Below are positions 24,701-34,161 of a DNA stretch of 64,000 bases, piece after piece. The DNA comes from Jejuia rubra (GTDB taxonomy: Bacteria > Bacteroidota > Bacteroidia > Flavobacteriales > Flavobacteriaceae). The position numbers and the translations under genes are program-made. The stretch is from positions 62,001 through 126,000 of the forward strand of contig NZ_JBHULY010000014.1 in the NCBI RefSeq assembly GCF_042684665.1, written 5' to 3'. The notes beneath the pieces were generated by a model. It saw only the letters and a list, made by a program, of their open reading frames with translations. It had not been told where the DNA came from and made no database searches. Within the stretch, counting starts at the first letter, position 1. Each line of letters begins with the position of its first letter.

Positions 24701-25361
24701 GATAAGGTTTAAAATATTGACAGGATTTGAAAAGTCTCTTATTACAGTTTTGCACCCTGCATTCTTAAGCCTGCCATCGTTTTTGGAGTCCACTCCAATA
24801 AAATTTATCCCAAGTTTTCCGGTAGCTTCAAAGTCCCAAATACCATCGCCGAAATAAACAACGGAATCAAAAAAGTTTTGACGATATTCTTTTAGCGCTT
24901 TATCCATCGAAATCTGAATGATTCTGCTTCGGTTATAATGGTCATTTGAAGAGCCCACAATGTACATGCCTAAATCTATTCCGATAGCCTTGCATTTTAA
25001 AATTGCAGTTTCTTTCCATCCGCCTGTTGCTATGGCAATTGCCAAATCATTGTGAGAATCAACCAGTTCTAGGAATTCAAATGCACCTTTTATCTGCGTG
25101 ATTTCTTTTGTGTTTGAGCTGATTTGTTTGATGAACTCAGATTTGATGGCGTCAATTTCTGAATAACTGGGCTGCTTGTTGAGGTACTTTTCAAAAATTT
25201 CTTTGGTAAGCCCTAGATCTGTTACATGCTTAAAATCGCTCCAATCAGCATTTGATAAGTCAATATGGTGAAGCTTTTTAAATGTTGATTTAAAACAGAA
25301 ATCATCAATTTTTTGTTGAGTCTATCAGGGTGCCATCGATATCGAAAAGTATCAGTTTCAT
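24695..25361 (-). pseudogene. HAD-family hydrolase with a frameshift near the N-terminus
   Basis: ATG at 25361 starts MKLILFDIDGTLID with the HAD motif I (DxDGT), but this frame stops after about 18 codons. A second frame, open from about 25321 to 24695, continues the protein without an ATG. It holds QQKIDDFCFKSTFKKLHH, then AIATGG (motif II) and YFGDGIWDFEAT (motif IV). Joining the frames needs two added bases near 25320; loss of one AC from GACACTCAA would explain it and restore LIDTQQKIDDF. It could be a real pseudogene, a phase-variable gene or a sequence error. The HAD call is secure, the substrate unknown. Confidence 0.8.
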
Positions 25362-25369
25362 TTCTTAAA

Positions 25370-25403
25370 ATTAAAAACCCCAATCTACTAAAGTAAATTG
25401 AGG
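25370..25403 (-). terminator. Probable terminator of ppc
   Basis: CCCCAAT (25378-25384) and ATTGAGG (25397-25403) pair with one G-U, and the minus strand continues into a run of five Ts. It lies 27 bases past the ppc stop. Confidence 0.6.
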
Positions 25404-25430
25404 TCATTTTTAATTTCAATTGTTTATGCC

Positions 25431-28022
25431 CTACGCCGAGTTTCTACTGGCATTAATATTTCCAAACAGAGAGCGCGTCACGATTTTTTCAAACAATAAC
25501 TTTTCAGGATCATCTTTTGACACTCCGGCTTTCTCAAAATCCTGTACCTTTTTAAGGGCATATTGCTGAATAGTAAGCAATGGCAAAACAATGGACTCCC
25601 TTACTTCTATAGAAGCTTTTCCGGCAGGTTCATTTTCCATCAATTCAGAATATCCGGTAAGTTTTAGGAGCAAGCGATTGGTTTCCAAATATTCATTATA
25701 AATAATGGTCCAGAACTCGCCAAACTCCTCATCCTTTGCCATGTATTTGGTCAAATCGAAGAAGGATTTAGTTAAGGACATCATACTATTTTCGATCAAA
25801 GTTTTAAAGAATTTCGAGTTGTTGTACAAGTGCTCCACCTTTTCAAACTCTCCTGCGTCTTCATATTTTTTCAAAGCGGTGCCAACACCATAAAACCCGG
25901 GTACATTCTGTTTCAATTGACTCCAAGAGCCCACAAAAGGAATGGCCCTTAAATCCGAGAATACCAGTTTATCCGATTTACCACGTTTTGATGGTCGACT
26001 ACCAATGTTAGTTTTAGCATAATACTTCAACGTACTCATGCGCTCCAGATATGGGACGAACATAGGGTGGCTCTTGAAATCTTTATACGTTTGATAACTT
26101 ACTTCGGCCAAATCATCCATTACCGCCCTGTCTTCTAGGGACATACGGTTGCGTTCCCCATCAATTCTGTTCTTAATACCAGAACTCACGAGTTGTTCCA
26201 GGTTATATTGGGCGGAATCATTTGTGCCAAAATTGGAACTTACTGTTTGTCCTTGAATCGTAATCTGTACTTCCTTATCTTCAATGGTTGGGCCCAAAGA
26301 CGAATAAAAATTATGTGTCTTTCCACCGCCACGTGCTGGCGGCCCTCCACGTCCATCAAAGAAAATAGCAGTAATATCGTATTTTCTAGACATGGCAGTC
26401 AATAACTCTTTGGCTTTGTAAATTCCCCAGTTAGCCATTAAGTAGCCTCCATCTTTCGTTCCATCCGAGAATCCTAACATAATATGTTGCTTGCTGCCCC
26501 GAGCTCTCAAATGAGCCATATACTCAGGGTTTTGGTATAATTGTTCCATTACCCCTGGCGCATTTTCCAAATCTGGAATGGTCTCAAACAAAGGCGCAAC
26601 ATCAACAGTTAAATCATCTTTAAATGCAACAATTCTAAGCATAGCAAACAATTGCATCACATTTAATGCTGTCTGATTGTTACTAATGATATATCGATTC
26701 GCTCCTCGTTCGCCATTACTTTTTTGGATGTCTTTTATAATGGCTATAGTTTTTAACGTGTTGCGTACCATTTCGTCATCGAAAGCTTCCAAGTCTTCAA
26801 TGTCATCCGTGGCTTTAGATAGAATTTCAATCTGTTCGGCTTCCGATAAATCATGATAATTATCCGGAAAAGAAGAACTGCCCGTGGCAATCAAATGATC
26901 AATAACAGTTGTAAAAACTGCATGGTGAATACGGCTGTCCTGTCTAATATCCAAAGAGGCAAAGCGATATCCAAATAGATGCACACGGTTAATCAGTTGA
27001 TTAATTTCATTCACATAGAGTGACTGGTGTTCATTGATAATAATATTTTGTATTTCAAGTAGTTCGTGCCTCAATTCTTTTTCGCTAATAGCATCTTCGT
27101 ACTTTAAATTGATGCTATATTCATACATAATGGTTTCCAACCGGATAATACGATCCTCCACCCCACGGAACGTTAGCTTTTTTCTCAAATCCCTCAGATC
27201 CTCGTAGTATTTCTTTAAAATGGTCTTTTTGAGTTTTTTGGCCACCTTCATCGTCGTTTTCGGCTTCACAAATGGGTTGCCATCCCTATCCCCACCTGGC
27301 CAAAAACCAATGTTTATAATATCGTTGTGCTTCTTGTCGTCGGCATAAATATTATCCTGAATGTAGTTATAAATGTCACCAAAGGTTTTATAAAACACAT
27401 TTTCCAAGTACCACATTAAACTTTTAGCTTCATCATAAGGAGTTGGTTTTTTGTGTTTGAAAAATGGTGTTTTACCCAATTGCCCAAAAAGGTTATTTAT
27501 CGTTTGGAGGTCATTCTCCTTAATAGCCTTGGAAAGCGCGGTAATAATCCCTAAAACAGAACCCGGATAGAATTGGGTTGGGTGCGCTGTTAAAACAATA
27601 CGCACCTTAAATTCTTCCAAAAAGGTCTTCAGTTCTTCCATTTTACCTTCAGATTGGGCCGAACCTTTTAAGTTTCTCATAGTACCGACACCGTCCATAT
27701 TGTTTACCGTTGAAAAGGAGGCGTCTTCAATAGCATCAAAAAGTACCACCTGGCGCTCGATATATTGAATAAAACGAAATATCAAATTGATTTGACTCTG
27801 CTTATTTCGTCTCGCCTGATATTTTTTGAAAAAAGTTTCAACAATAGTCGTGGGATCATCTCCATTTTTAAAGCCCTTTTCACAGGTTTCATGAAACAAA
27901 GGCAACAAAACCCCTGCTTTTTTTACTGCATCAAATGGTAAGGTGGTGAATATGCTATTGTAAATATTATATTTTGAAAGTACGTTATGGTTAAATCGAA
28001 TTAACTTTGGTTCTACAGACAT
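25431..28022 (-). CDS. ppc: Phosphoenolpyruvate carboxylase
   Basis: An 863-residue PEP carboxylase that makes oxaloacetate from PEP and bicarbonate. RIVLTAHPTQF carries the catalytic histidine and WPGGDRDGNPFV the second signature. FFDGRGGPPARGGGKTH stands where most enzymes have FHGRGGxxGRGGGP, and the tail reads NASRNSA instead of the usual QNTG. Both differences fit the Bacteroidota branch of the family as I remember it. The enzyme replenishes the TCA cycle. A monocistronic unit is likely, since there is a terminator downstream and a 320-base gap upstream. Confidence 0.95.
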   Translation of the reverse strand: MSVEPKLIRFNHNVLSKYNIYNSIFTTLPFDAVKKAGVLLPLFHETCEKGFKNGDDPTTIVETFFKKYQARRNKQSQINLIFRFIQYIERQVVLFDAIEDASFSTVNNMDGVGTMRNLKGSAQSEGKMEELKTFLEEFKVRIVLTAHPTQFYPGSVLGIITALSKAIKENDLQTINNLFGQLGKTPFFKHKKPTPYDEAKSLMWYLENVFYKTFGDIYNYIQDNIYADDKKHNDIINIGFWPGGDRDGNPFVKPKTTMKVAKKLKKTILKKYYEDLRDLRKKLTFRGVEDRIIRLETIMYEYSINLKYEDAISEKELRHELLEIQNIIINEHQSLYVNEINQLINRVHLFGYRFASLDIRQDSRIHHAVFTTVIDHLIATGSSSFPDNYHDLSEAEQIEILSKATDDIEDLEAFDDEMVRNTLKTIAIIKDIQKSNGERGANRYIISNNQTALNVMQLFAMLRIVAFKDDLTVDVAPLFETIPDLENAPGVMEQLYQNPEYMAHLRARGSKQHIMLGFSDGTKDGGYLMANWGIYKAKELLTAMSRKYDITAIFFDGRGGPPARGGGKTHNFYSSLGPTIEDKEVQITIQGQTVSSNFGTNDSAQYNLEQLVSSGIKNRIDGERNRMSLEDRAVMDDLAEVSYQTYKDFKSHPMFVPYLERMSTLKYYAKTNIGSRPSKRGKSDKLVFSDLRAIPFVGSWSQLKQNVPGFYGVGTALKKYEDAGEFEKVEHLYNNSKFFKTLIENSMMSLTKSFFDLTKYMAKDEEFGEFWTIIYNEYLETNRLLLKLTGYSELMENEPAGKASIEVRESIVLPLLTIQQYALKKVQDFEKAGVSKDDPEKLLFEKIVTRSLFGNINASRNSA

Positions 28023-28209
28023 AATTCAGTTTTAGAAAATAAGCCATAAAAATACTAAACGAAGAACGAATATCACAGCTTTGCAGGAGTTTTGCAGAAA
28101 TTAAATTGATAGTGAGTTTAAGTTAATAATAATTAAAAAAATAGGCGTTAATCCTTATGTTTTCATTTTTATTCAAGCTAAACAATGGCAGTCAACTATT
28201 ATTGCCTTG
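28023..28209. other. Promoter region between ppc and the 602-residue gene
   Basis: AT-rich sequence between divergent genes. The ppc promoter must be at its left side, but I cannot name a clear box on that strand. No gene or stable hairpin was seen. The right part is described in the next entry. Confidence 0.5.
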
Positions 28210-28254
28210 TATGATATATGTCATATAATGATAGATATTCCCTCATTACCTTTG
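28210..28254 (+). promoter_or_regulatory. Promoter with CRP/FNR-like dyad for the 602-residue gene
   Basis: TATGATATATGTCATA (28210-28225) has perfect 5-bp arms TATGA/TCATA with a six-base spacer, the geometry of CRP/FNR-family sites. TACCTTTG at 28247-28254 fits the -7 consensus TAnnTTTG. The dyad centre lies about 33 bases upstream of this box, so an activator could contact polymerase here. The leader to the ATG is about 89 bases. Confidence 0.5.
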
Positions 28255-28343
28255 CCGATCCATTTTATGGAGAGCACATAGGTTTGTGCCTTTAGTAATC
28301 TTGCCAGACAAGAACGGCTTGGTTGCAATAAAAACAAAAAAAC

Positions 28344-30152
28344 ATGAAAAAAGCACATTCTTTCCATATCCCCGTGATGGGAATTGGCTTCACTATCGAC
28401 ACACCGCTAAAAGTGGCCCAATACGGCATGGACTCTGTAATTTCATTAGTTGACGATATTTTGCTGGAGAAACTAAGGAAAATGTATTGCAAAAAGTTTG
28501 AAATGCCCTATCAAGAAATCACGGACAAAATAGATGATTTTAGGGCAAAACGAATCACCTCATATTTAGATTTAATTAGTGATTTAGCAGAAAAAAAGTT
28601 TGAGTCATTAAAAGATATGACCGCAAAAAAAGGTGATGAGCTTTTAGCTTACATCCACATGTTGCCCGATAATTCAAAACTAAAATCAGAATTTAAAAAA
28701 TTGACTTCAAAAGGATTTAATTTTTCAGAGATTAAAACTTGGGCTTCCAACAATTTGGTCATGGGCGCAATTGATGTTAATATCATGACCAAGGTGGATA
28801 AGGATAATTATAAAAATAAGGAAAAGTTGCCTTCGGAATATAACGATGCCCATGCCGCTTTGCGAGGTTTTGCCAATAGTAAATTGAATTCTTCGGTGGT
28901 GCTTTCAGCAGGAATGAATCCAAGGCTGTATAGTTACATGGGGCAGTTTGATGATTTTTTTCCAGATGAAAATGGCGATTTTAAAAAGCGCGTCATTTTA
29001 AAAGTAAGCGATTATCGATCGGCACTTATTCAAGGAAAATTTTTAGCTAAAAAAGGACTTTGGGTGTCAGAATACAGAATTGAATCTGGGTTAAATTGCG
29101 GGGGTCATGCTTTTGCTACAGATGGATACTTGTTAGGTCCGGTTTTGGCGGAATTTAAAGAAAAACGAGATGAACTTCGGGAGTCCATACAAAGTGTGTT
29201 AAATCAAGAACTTGAAAATCAAAACAAAGTAGTCCCAAAACATGCATTATCCATTGAAATAACTGCTCAGGGAGGCGTAGGCACGGAAGAGGAACACACA
29301 TTTTTGCTGGAACATTATAATTTGGATTCCGTGGGTTGGGGCAGCCCATTTTTGTTGGTACCAGAGGCCACTACTGTTGATAAAAAGACTTTGGATAAAT
29401 TGACCAAAGCCAAAGAAGAAGATTTGTATTTAAGCGATATTTCACCTTTGGGCGTGCCTTTCAACAACTTAAAAGGCAATACAAAAGATATTGAAAAACA
29501 AAGACTTATCGATAAAAACAGGCCCGGAAGCTCCTGCCCTAAAAAGTTTGTTGCACTTAATAAAGAGTTTAAAGAATCTGGTATTTGCACGGCATCCAGG
29601 GAGTATCAATATTTAAAAATCAAGGCACTTGATGAACAAGGATTAGACGCAGAAAACTATCAAAAGGAGTACAATAAAATTATTGAAAAATCGTGTACCT
29701 GCGTAGGCCTAGGAACGGCCGCTTTGCTAAAGTATAATTTGGACACCAAAGTAGAAGGCGAAGGGGTTTCAGTTTGCCCGGGGCCAAATATGGCGTATTA
29801 TTCAAAAGTAATGAGCCTTCAAAATATGACAGATCATATCTATGGAAGAACCAACATGGTGTCTCGAGATGATAGGCCTAATTTCTTCATTAAAGAACTC
29901 CATATTTACATAAACTATCTGACAAAAAGATTTGAAGAAGCCAAAACAGCCATGAATAGAAAAGAAGAGAAATACTTCAAAACATTTGTGTCCAACATGA
30001 AGGCAGGGATTGCGTATTACCAAAATATGTTTGGTACTGCAAAAGATCATTTTGAAGATATTAAAACCACGGTGCTAAATGAGCTTAAAGAATGTGAAAT
30101 GGTTTTAAATCGAATTCAAAAAGACATTCAAAATCTGCCAATTAAGGCATAA
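28344..30152 (+). CDS. Unfamiliar 602-residue protein, TIM-barrel-like with a cysteine cluster
   Basis: I do not recognise this family with certainty. Three segments resemble a flavin TIM barrel of the nitronate monooxygenase/FabK kind: HIPVMGIGFTIDTPLKVAQ near the N-terminus, SGLNCGGHAFATDG at 249-262, and ITAQGGVGTEEEH with VGWGSPFLLVPE at 306-341. After it come Cys398, Cys415, Cys451, Cys453 and Cys478 (SSCPKK, GICTAS, KSCTCVGLG, VSVCPGP), which could bind an Fe-S cluster or a metal. The end, from about 515, is helical and charged. It stands alone between ppc and nadA. Cytoplasmic redox function is inference only. Confidence 0.5.
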   Translation: MKKAHSFHIPVMGIGFTIDTPLKVAQYGMDSVISLVDDILLEKLRKMYCKKFEMPYQEITDKIDDFRAKRITSYLDLISDLAEKKFESLKDMTAKKGDELLAYIHMLPDNSKLKSEFKKLTSKGFNFSEIKTWASNNLVMGAIDVNIMTKVDKDNYKNKEKLPSEYNDAHAALRGFANSKLNSSVVLSAGMNPRLYSYMGQFDDFFPDENGDFKKRVILKVSDYRSALIQGKFLAKKGLWVSEYRIESGLNCGGHAFATDGYLLGPVLAEFKEKRDELRESIQSVLNQELENQNKVVPKHALSIEITAQGGVGTEEEHTFLLEHYNLDSVGWGSPFLLVPEATTVDKKTLDKLTKAKEEDLYLSDISPLGVPFNNLKGNTKDIEKQRLIDKNRPGSSCPKKFVALNKEFKESGICTASREYQYLKIKALDEQGLDAENYQKEYNKIIEKSCTCVGLGTAALLKYNLDTKVEGEGVSVCPGPNMAYYSKVMSLQNMTDHIYGRTNMVSRDDRPNFFIKELHIYINYLTKRFEEAKTAMNRKEEKYFKTFVSNMKAGIAYYQNMFGTAKDHFEDIKTTVLNELKECEMVLNRIQKDIQNLPIKA

Positions 30153-30373
30153 GCCAAGACGTTTTCAAAATAAACACTTTCCTATTTTATTAATCAGCAA
30201 AGCCATTGATTAACAAAAATGTAATGATTTCATAAAAAATCTAACGGTTTTATATTCAGTGCTTTTTTTTAAGGAATTCGTATTTTACTAAAGTTTTTAA
30301 TTAAGATATTTGTAACTTTAGTAATGTTGAATACCAGCTATTTAATATTTTACAATTATTGTCATAGATTAAA

Positions 30374-31300
30374 ATGGATTTAGTTAAAGAAATAAACCGC
30401 CTTAGAAAAGAGAAAAATGCCGTGATTTTAGCGCACTATTATCAAGTGGGCGAAATTCAGGATATAGCGGATTATGTAGGAGATAGTTTGGGATTATCCC
30501 AAAAAGCGGCCGAAACCGATGCTGATATCATCGTATTTGCGGGAGTGCATTTTATGGCCGAAACGGCTAAAATTCTAAATCCTTCAAAAACTGTAGTTTT
30601 GCCCGACTTGAATGCCGGGTGTTCGTTGGCCGATTCCTGTCCGCCGGAAGCTTTTGAGAAATTTACAAAGGCACATCCCGATCATGTGGTGATTACTTAT
30701 GTAAATTGCTCGGCGGAAATAAAGGCATTGAGCGATATCGTGTGTACGTCTTCCAACGCACTTAAAATTGTAAACTCCATTCCAAAAGATACTCCGATAA
30801 TATTTGCACCAGATAAAAATTTAGGCAGATACATAATCAATGAAACAGGAAGGGATATGTTGTTATGGGATGGTAGCTGTATTGTTCATGAAGCCTTTTC
30901 CATGGATAAATTAATTAAGCTCCATCAAAAATATCCTGACTATAAAATCATTGCGCACCCGGAATCGGAAACGCATATTTTGGATACCGCAACTTACATT
31001 GGTTCCACTTCGGGAATGATTAATTATGTGAAGGAGCATCAAGACCAAAAGTTTATCGTAGCTACCGAAGCGGGGATTTTGCACAAGATGCAACAGGAAA
31101 TGCCCAATACGGAGTTGGTTCCAGCTCCTGCCAAGGAAGATAACACCTGCGCCTGTAGCGAGTGCCATTTTATGAAAATGAACACCCTTCAAAAATTACA
31201 CGACTGCCTATTGAACGAGTCGCCACAAATTGAGGTAGATCCGAACATAATTGAACGTGCCCTGTTGCCTATTGAGCGCATGTTGGAGCTTTCAAAATAA
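30374..31300 (+). CDS. nadA: Quinolinate synthase
   Basis: A 308-residue enzyme that condenses iminoaspartate with dihydroxyacetone phosphate to quinolinate using a 4Fe-4S cluster. Likely cluster ligands are Cys83 (NAGCSLADSC), Cys169 (DGSCIVHEA) and the last cysteine, Cys264, of CACSEC at 259-264. The N-terminal ILAHYYQVGEIQD and VGDSLGLS are family motifs. nadB starts 3 bases after its stop, so the two NAD-pathway enzymes are coupled. Confidence 0.97.
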   Translation: MDLVKEINRLRKEKNAVILAHYYQVGEIQDIADYVGDSLGLSQKAAETDADIIVFAGVHFMAETAKILNPSKTVVLPDLNAGCSLADSCPPEAFEKFTKAHPDHVVITYVNCSAEIKALSDIVCTSSNALKIVNSIPKDTPIIFAPDKNLGRYIINETGRDMLLWDGSCIVHEAFSMDKLIKLHQKYPDYKIIAHPESETHILDTATYIGSTSGMINYVKEHQDQKFIVATEAGILHKMQQEMPNTELVPAPAKEDNTCACSECHFMKMNTLQKLHDCLLNESPQIEVDPNIIERALLPIERMLELSK

Positions 31301-31303
31301 ATT

Positions 31304-32872
31304 ATGATTACAACTAACTATCTGGTTATTGGTTCCGGTATTGCCGGACTGACCTTTGCGGTGAAAATTGCAGAGGAGTTTCCAGATAGAAATGTGGTCA
31401 TCGTTACCAAGGACAGTGAGGACGAATCCAATACCAAATACGCCCAAGGTGGTGTGGCCATTGTCTTGGACAAAGATCAAGATTCCTTCAAAAAACACAT
31501 AAAGGACACCCTAGTTGCGGGCGATGGACTTTGCAAGGAAGAAGTGGTTGAGATGGTGGTAAAGGAAGGTCCACAGCGCCTAAAGGAACTGTTGTTGTGG
31601 GGCGCAAATTTTGACACGGACCCTGATGGTGAATTCAGCTTGGGAAAAGAGGGTGGCCATTCCGAATATCGCATCATCCATCACAAAGATATTACAGGTT
31701 ATGAAATTGAACGGGCATTGTTGACACGCGTGCATCAATTGCCGAATATCGAATTATTGCCATATCATTTTGCGATTGATTTGATAACGGATCACCACAT
31801 TAAAGATTCTGAAGCAAAACCAGAAACCTGTTATGGTGCCTATGTGCTCAATCAAAAAACGGGATATATTTTTACAGTGAAGGCTGATAGTACGCTTTTG
31901 GCAACGGGTGGTATCGGCAAGGTTTACGGGCATACCACGAATCCAACAATTGCAACAGGTGATGGTATTGCCATGGCCTATCGTGCCAAAGCACGTATCA
32001 AGGATATGGAATTTGTGCAGTTCCACCCCACCGCAATGTACGATACCGAAGGCGGGTCTTCATTTTTGATTTCTGAAGCGGTGCGTGGATTTGGGGCATA
32101 TCTTCGGAATAAAAAAGGCTATCGGTTTATGCCAGACTATGACGACCGGGCAGAGTTGGCTTCTCGGGATATTGTATCCCAAAGTATTGATAATGAATTG
32201 AAGAAGTCGGGAGATCCACACGTATTTTTGGACTGTACCCATTTGGATATCGACAAGTTTAAATCGCACTTCCCAAATATTTACGACAAATGTTTGGAGC
32301 GCCATATCAATATTGAAAAAGACTGGATCCCTGTTGTACCGGCCTCCCATTATTTGTGTGGCGGGATTAAGGTAAACAAAAAGGGAAAGACAACTATTGA
32401 AAATTTATTTGCCTGCGGTGAATGCACTCGCACGGGATTGCATGGTGCCAACAGGTTGGCTTCAAACTCCCTATTGGAGGCCTTGGTCTACGCCCATAAT
32501 ATTTACAGGTATCATTCAAAAAGGGAATTAGAACTCATAAATGTGGACATTCCCCTTTGGAATGAGGAAGGCACCGTTATACCCAAAGAACATGTGCTGA
32601 TTGAACATAATTTGCATGAATTGCAGGCGCTGATGCGCGATTATGTAGGTATTGTTAGAAATAATGCCAGGCTAAAACGAGCCATAAGGCGTTTGGATGT
32701 GATTTATAATGAAGTCGAGGACCTGTACCGCGAATCCAAAGTCACCACCTCATTGTGCGAACTGCGGAATATGATTAACGTTGCCCACTTAATTATTCAG
32801 CAGTCCTTGGATCGGAAGGAAAATAAGGGAGGCTATTTTAATAGTGATAATATTGAGGTGGTAATAGGTTAA
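31304..32872 (+). CDS. nadB: L-aspartate oxidase
   Basis: A 522-residue flavoprotein that oxidises aspartate to iminoaspartate for NadA. The FAD motif GSGIAGLTFAVKIAE is at about 9-23. GGHSEYRIIHHKDITG and QFHPTAMYD are active-site blocks, and VPASHYLCGGIKVN with CGECTRTGLHGANRLASNS is the family's FAD-domain end. A helical C-terminal domain follows. The length is normal. Confidence 0.97.
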   Translation: MITTNYLVIGSGIAGLTFAVKIAEEFPDRNVVIVTKDSEDESNTKYAQGGVAIVLDKDQDSFKKHIKDTLVAGDGLCKEEVVEMVVKEGPQRLKELLLWGANFDTDPDGEFSLGKEGGHSEYRIIHHKDITGYEIERALLTRVHQLPNIELLPYHFAIDLITDHHIKDSEAKPETCYGAYVLNQKTGYIFTVKADSTLLATGGIGKVYGHTTNPTIATGDGIAMAYRAKARIKDMEFVQFHPTAMYDTEGGSSFLISEAVRGFGAYLRNKKGYRFMPDYDDRAELASRDIVSQSIDNELKKSGDPHVFLDCTHLDIDKFKSHFPNIYDKCLERHINIEKDWIPVVPASHYLCGGIKVNKKGKTTIENLFACGECTRTGLHGANRLASNSLLEALVYAHNIYRYHSKRELELINVDIPLWNEEGTVIPKEHVLIEHNLHELQALMRDYVGIVRNNARLKRAIRRLDVIYNEVEDLYRESKVTTSLCELRNMINVAHLIIQQSLDRKENKGGYFNSDNIEVVIG

Positions 32873-32900
32873 GTTTACCCTTTGTGATATTTTGAGAGAA

Positions 32901-33641
32901 ATGAGAAGTTTTTTGATAATTTTTCTTCTAGTTCTTAATTCATGTAATTCTGATAAAATTAGCAAAGCTGAATTGGACGCCTTTTCCGATATTGAAATTC
33001 AGTTTTGGACAGGAGATGAAAGAATTGTATTTCACTCAATGGATATTCTTAAAAGAGGTGGAAATATAAGAGCAATAAAAAAAAGTCCGCACTATTATTA
33101 TGGCTCTGGGATGGACTCGACTTGGACAATTGAAATTGTGAAGTCGGACTTAAGATTAATCACTGAGTTTGTTAATAGGGCAAGAACAATTAAAGACACA
33201 TGTTTGTTCAATTCTTCTTCAATTGACTACTACAATATTAAAACGAACGGGGAAGAAATAAAAATTGTTGGAAATTGTGATTGGAAAGGAATAGATTATG
33301 ACAGTTTAGAGCATAAAATTTTTGAAGACAAATTCATCGAATTAAAACGAAAACGCGAAATCGTTGCTGATTCTTTGGCAAATAGTTTCTTAGGAGTCTG
33401 GGATGTTTCGGGTTGGGAAAACGGAGTTCTCAAAAATCGGAATATTCTTCTAACAAGAACAACTGCTAGCGAACCCAAAATTGAAGGGCGCTTTCGTTGG
33501 ACTTTTGATGGAATAAAGGCGTCAGAATTCAAGAAAAAATTGGATATTGATGAAGGAAGTACTTTGATAGAAATTGGAGCTTCAACATACAAAGTGCTAC
33601 ATGTTGAAAATAATAAAATCGCACTAAGATATCTGTGGTAA
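32901..33641 (+). CDS. Lipoprotein of unknown function
   Basis: A 246-residue protein with a signal peptide and lipobox VLNSC, so it is probably a membrane lipoprotein. The ATG at 32901 is preferred to a TTG nine bases upstream. The mature part has no family I can name. Its C-terminal third (about 155-246: LGVWDVSGWENGVLKNRN, then EGRFRWTFDG and STYKVLHVENNKIALRYLW) has the strand pattern of lipocalin-like domains. Its composition is more AT-rich than nadB upstream, and it may be a later insertion. A terminator follows. Confidence 0.7.
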   Translation: MRSFLIIFLLVLNSCNSDKISKAELDAFSDIEIQFWTGDERIVFHSMDILKRGGNIRAIKKSPHYYYGSGMDSTWTIEIVKSDLRLITEFVNRARTIKDTCLFNSSSIDYYNIKTNGEEIKIVGNCDWKGIDYDSLEHKIFEDKFIELKRKREIVADSLANSFLGVWDVSGWENGVLKNRNILLTRTTASEPKIEGRFRWTFDGIKASEFKKKLDIDEGSTLIEIGASTYKVLHVENNKIALRYLW

Positions 33642-33680
33642 ATACTAGAAATAGGGCAGTTAGAAATTCTACAAAACAAA

Positions 33681-33708
33681 AAAAGGTGCTTCCCTCAAAG
33701 CACCTTTT
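33681..33708. terminator. Bidirectional terminator between lipoprotein and ssb
   Basis: AAAAGGTGCTT (33681-33691) pairs with AAGCACCTTTT (33698-33708), flanked by A-run and T-run. It serves convergent genes on both sides. Confidence 0.85.
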
Positions 33709-33729
33709 CGTTTTGGGCAAAAAAAGATT

Positions 33730-34062
33730 TTACTTGCTCAGCATCAATAATTCGTTGCAAATTACTTCGGTTACATAGCGTTTTTCGCCAGCTGAGTTTT
33801 CATAACTTCTATTGGTTAGCTTGCCTTCAATGGCAATTTCTTTTCCTTTAGAAATGTAGTTTTCTACTACGTTTACCAATCCACCTTTAACAACAACATT
33901 GTGCCAGTAGGAGCGCTCAACTTTGTTGCCATTTTTGTCCTTGTAACTATCATCCGTGGCAATTGAAAATTTAGCCAATTTGTTACCATTGGAAAAGTTA
34001 ATAATTTCTGGATCTTGTCCTAATCTTCCAATCAACTGTACTTTGTTTCTAAGTGCGTTCAT
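33730..34062 (-). CDS. ssb: Short single-stranded DNA-binding protein without acidic tail
   Basis: A 110-residue OB-fold SSB. NKVQLIGRLGQDPEI, KFSIATDD, SYWHNVVVKGGLVNVV and GKEIAIEGKLTNRSYE cover the whole fold. The product ends ELLMLSK directly after it. Usual SSBs add a disordered linker and an acidic tip (DDDLPF-like) that recruits repair proteins. That part is missing here with no sign of a frameshift, so this is probably a secondary SSB. A main, tailed SSB would be expected elsewhere in the genome. The gene stands alone. Confidence 0.92.
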   Translation of the reverse strand: MNALRNKVQLIGRLGQDPEIINFSNGNKLAKFSIATDDSYKDKNGNKVERSYWHNVVVKGGLVNVVENYISKGKEIAIEGKLTNRSYENSAGEKRYVTEVICNELLMLSK

Positions 34063-34161
34063 AATTTTAAATTTTATTGTTTAACAGTTAATACCATTGA
34101 ACCTTCATTGATTCAACACTGCAAATATGAAACAGCATCAAAAGTTTATTCGGTTATTACA

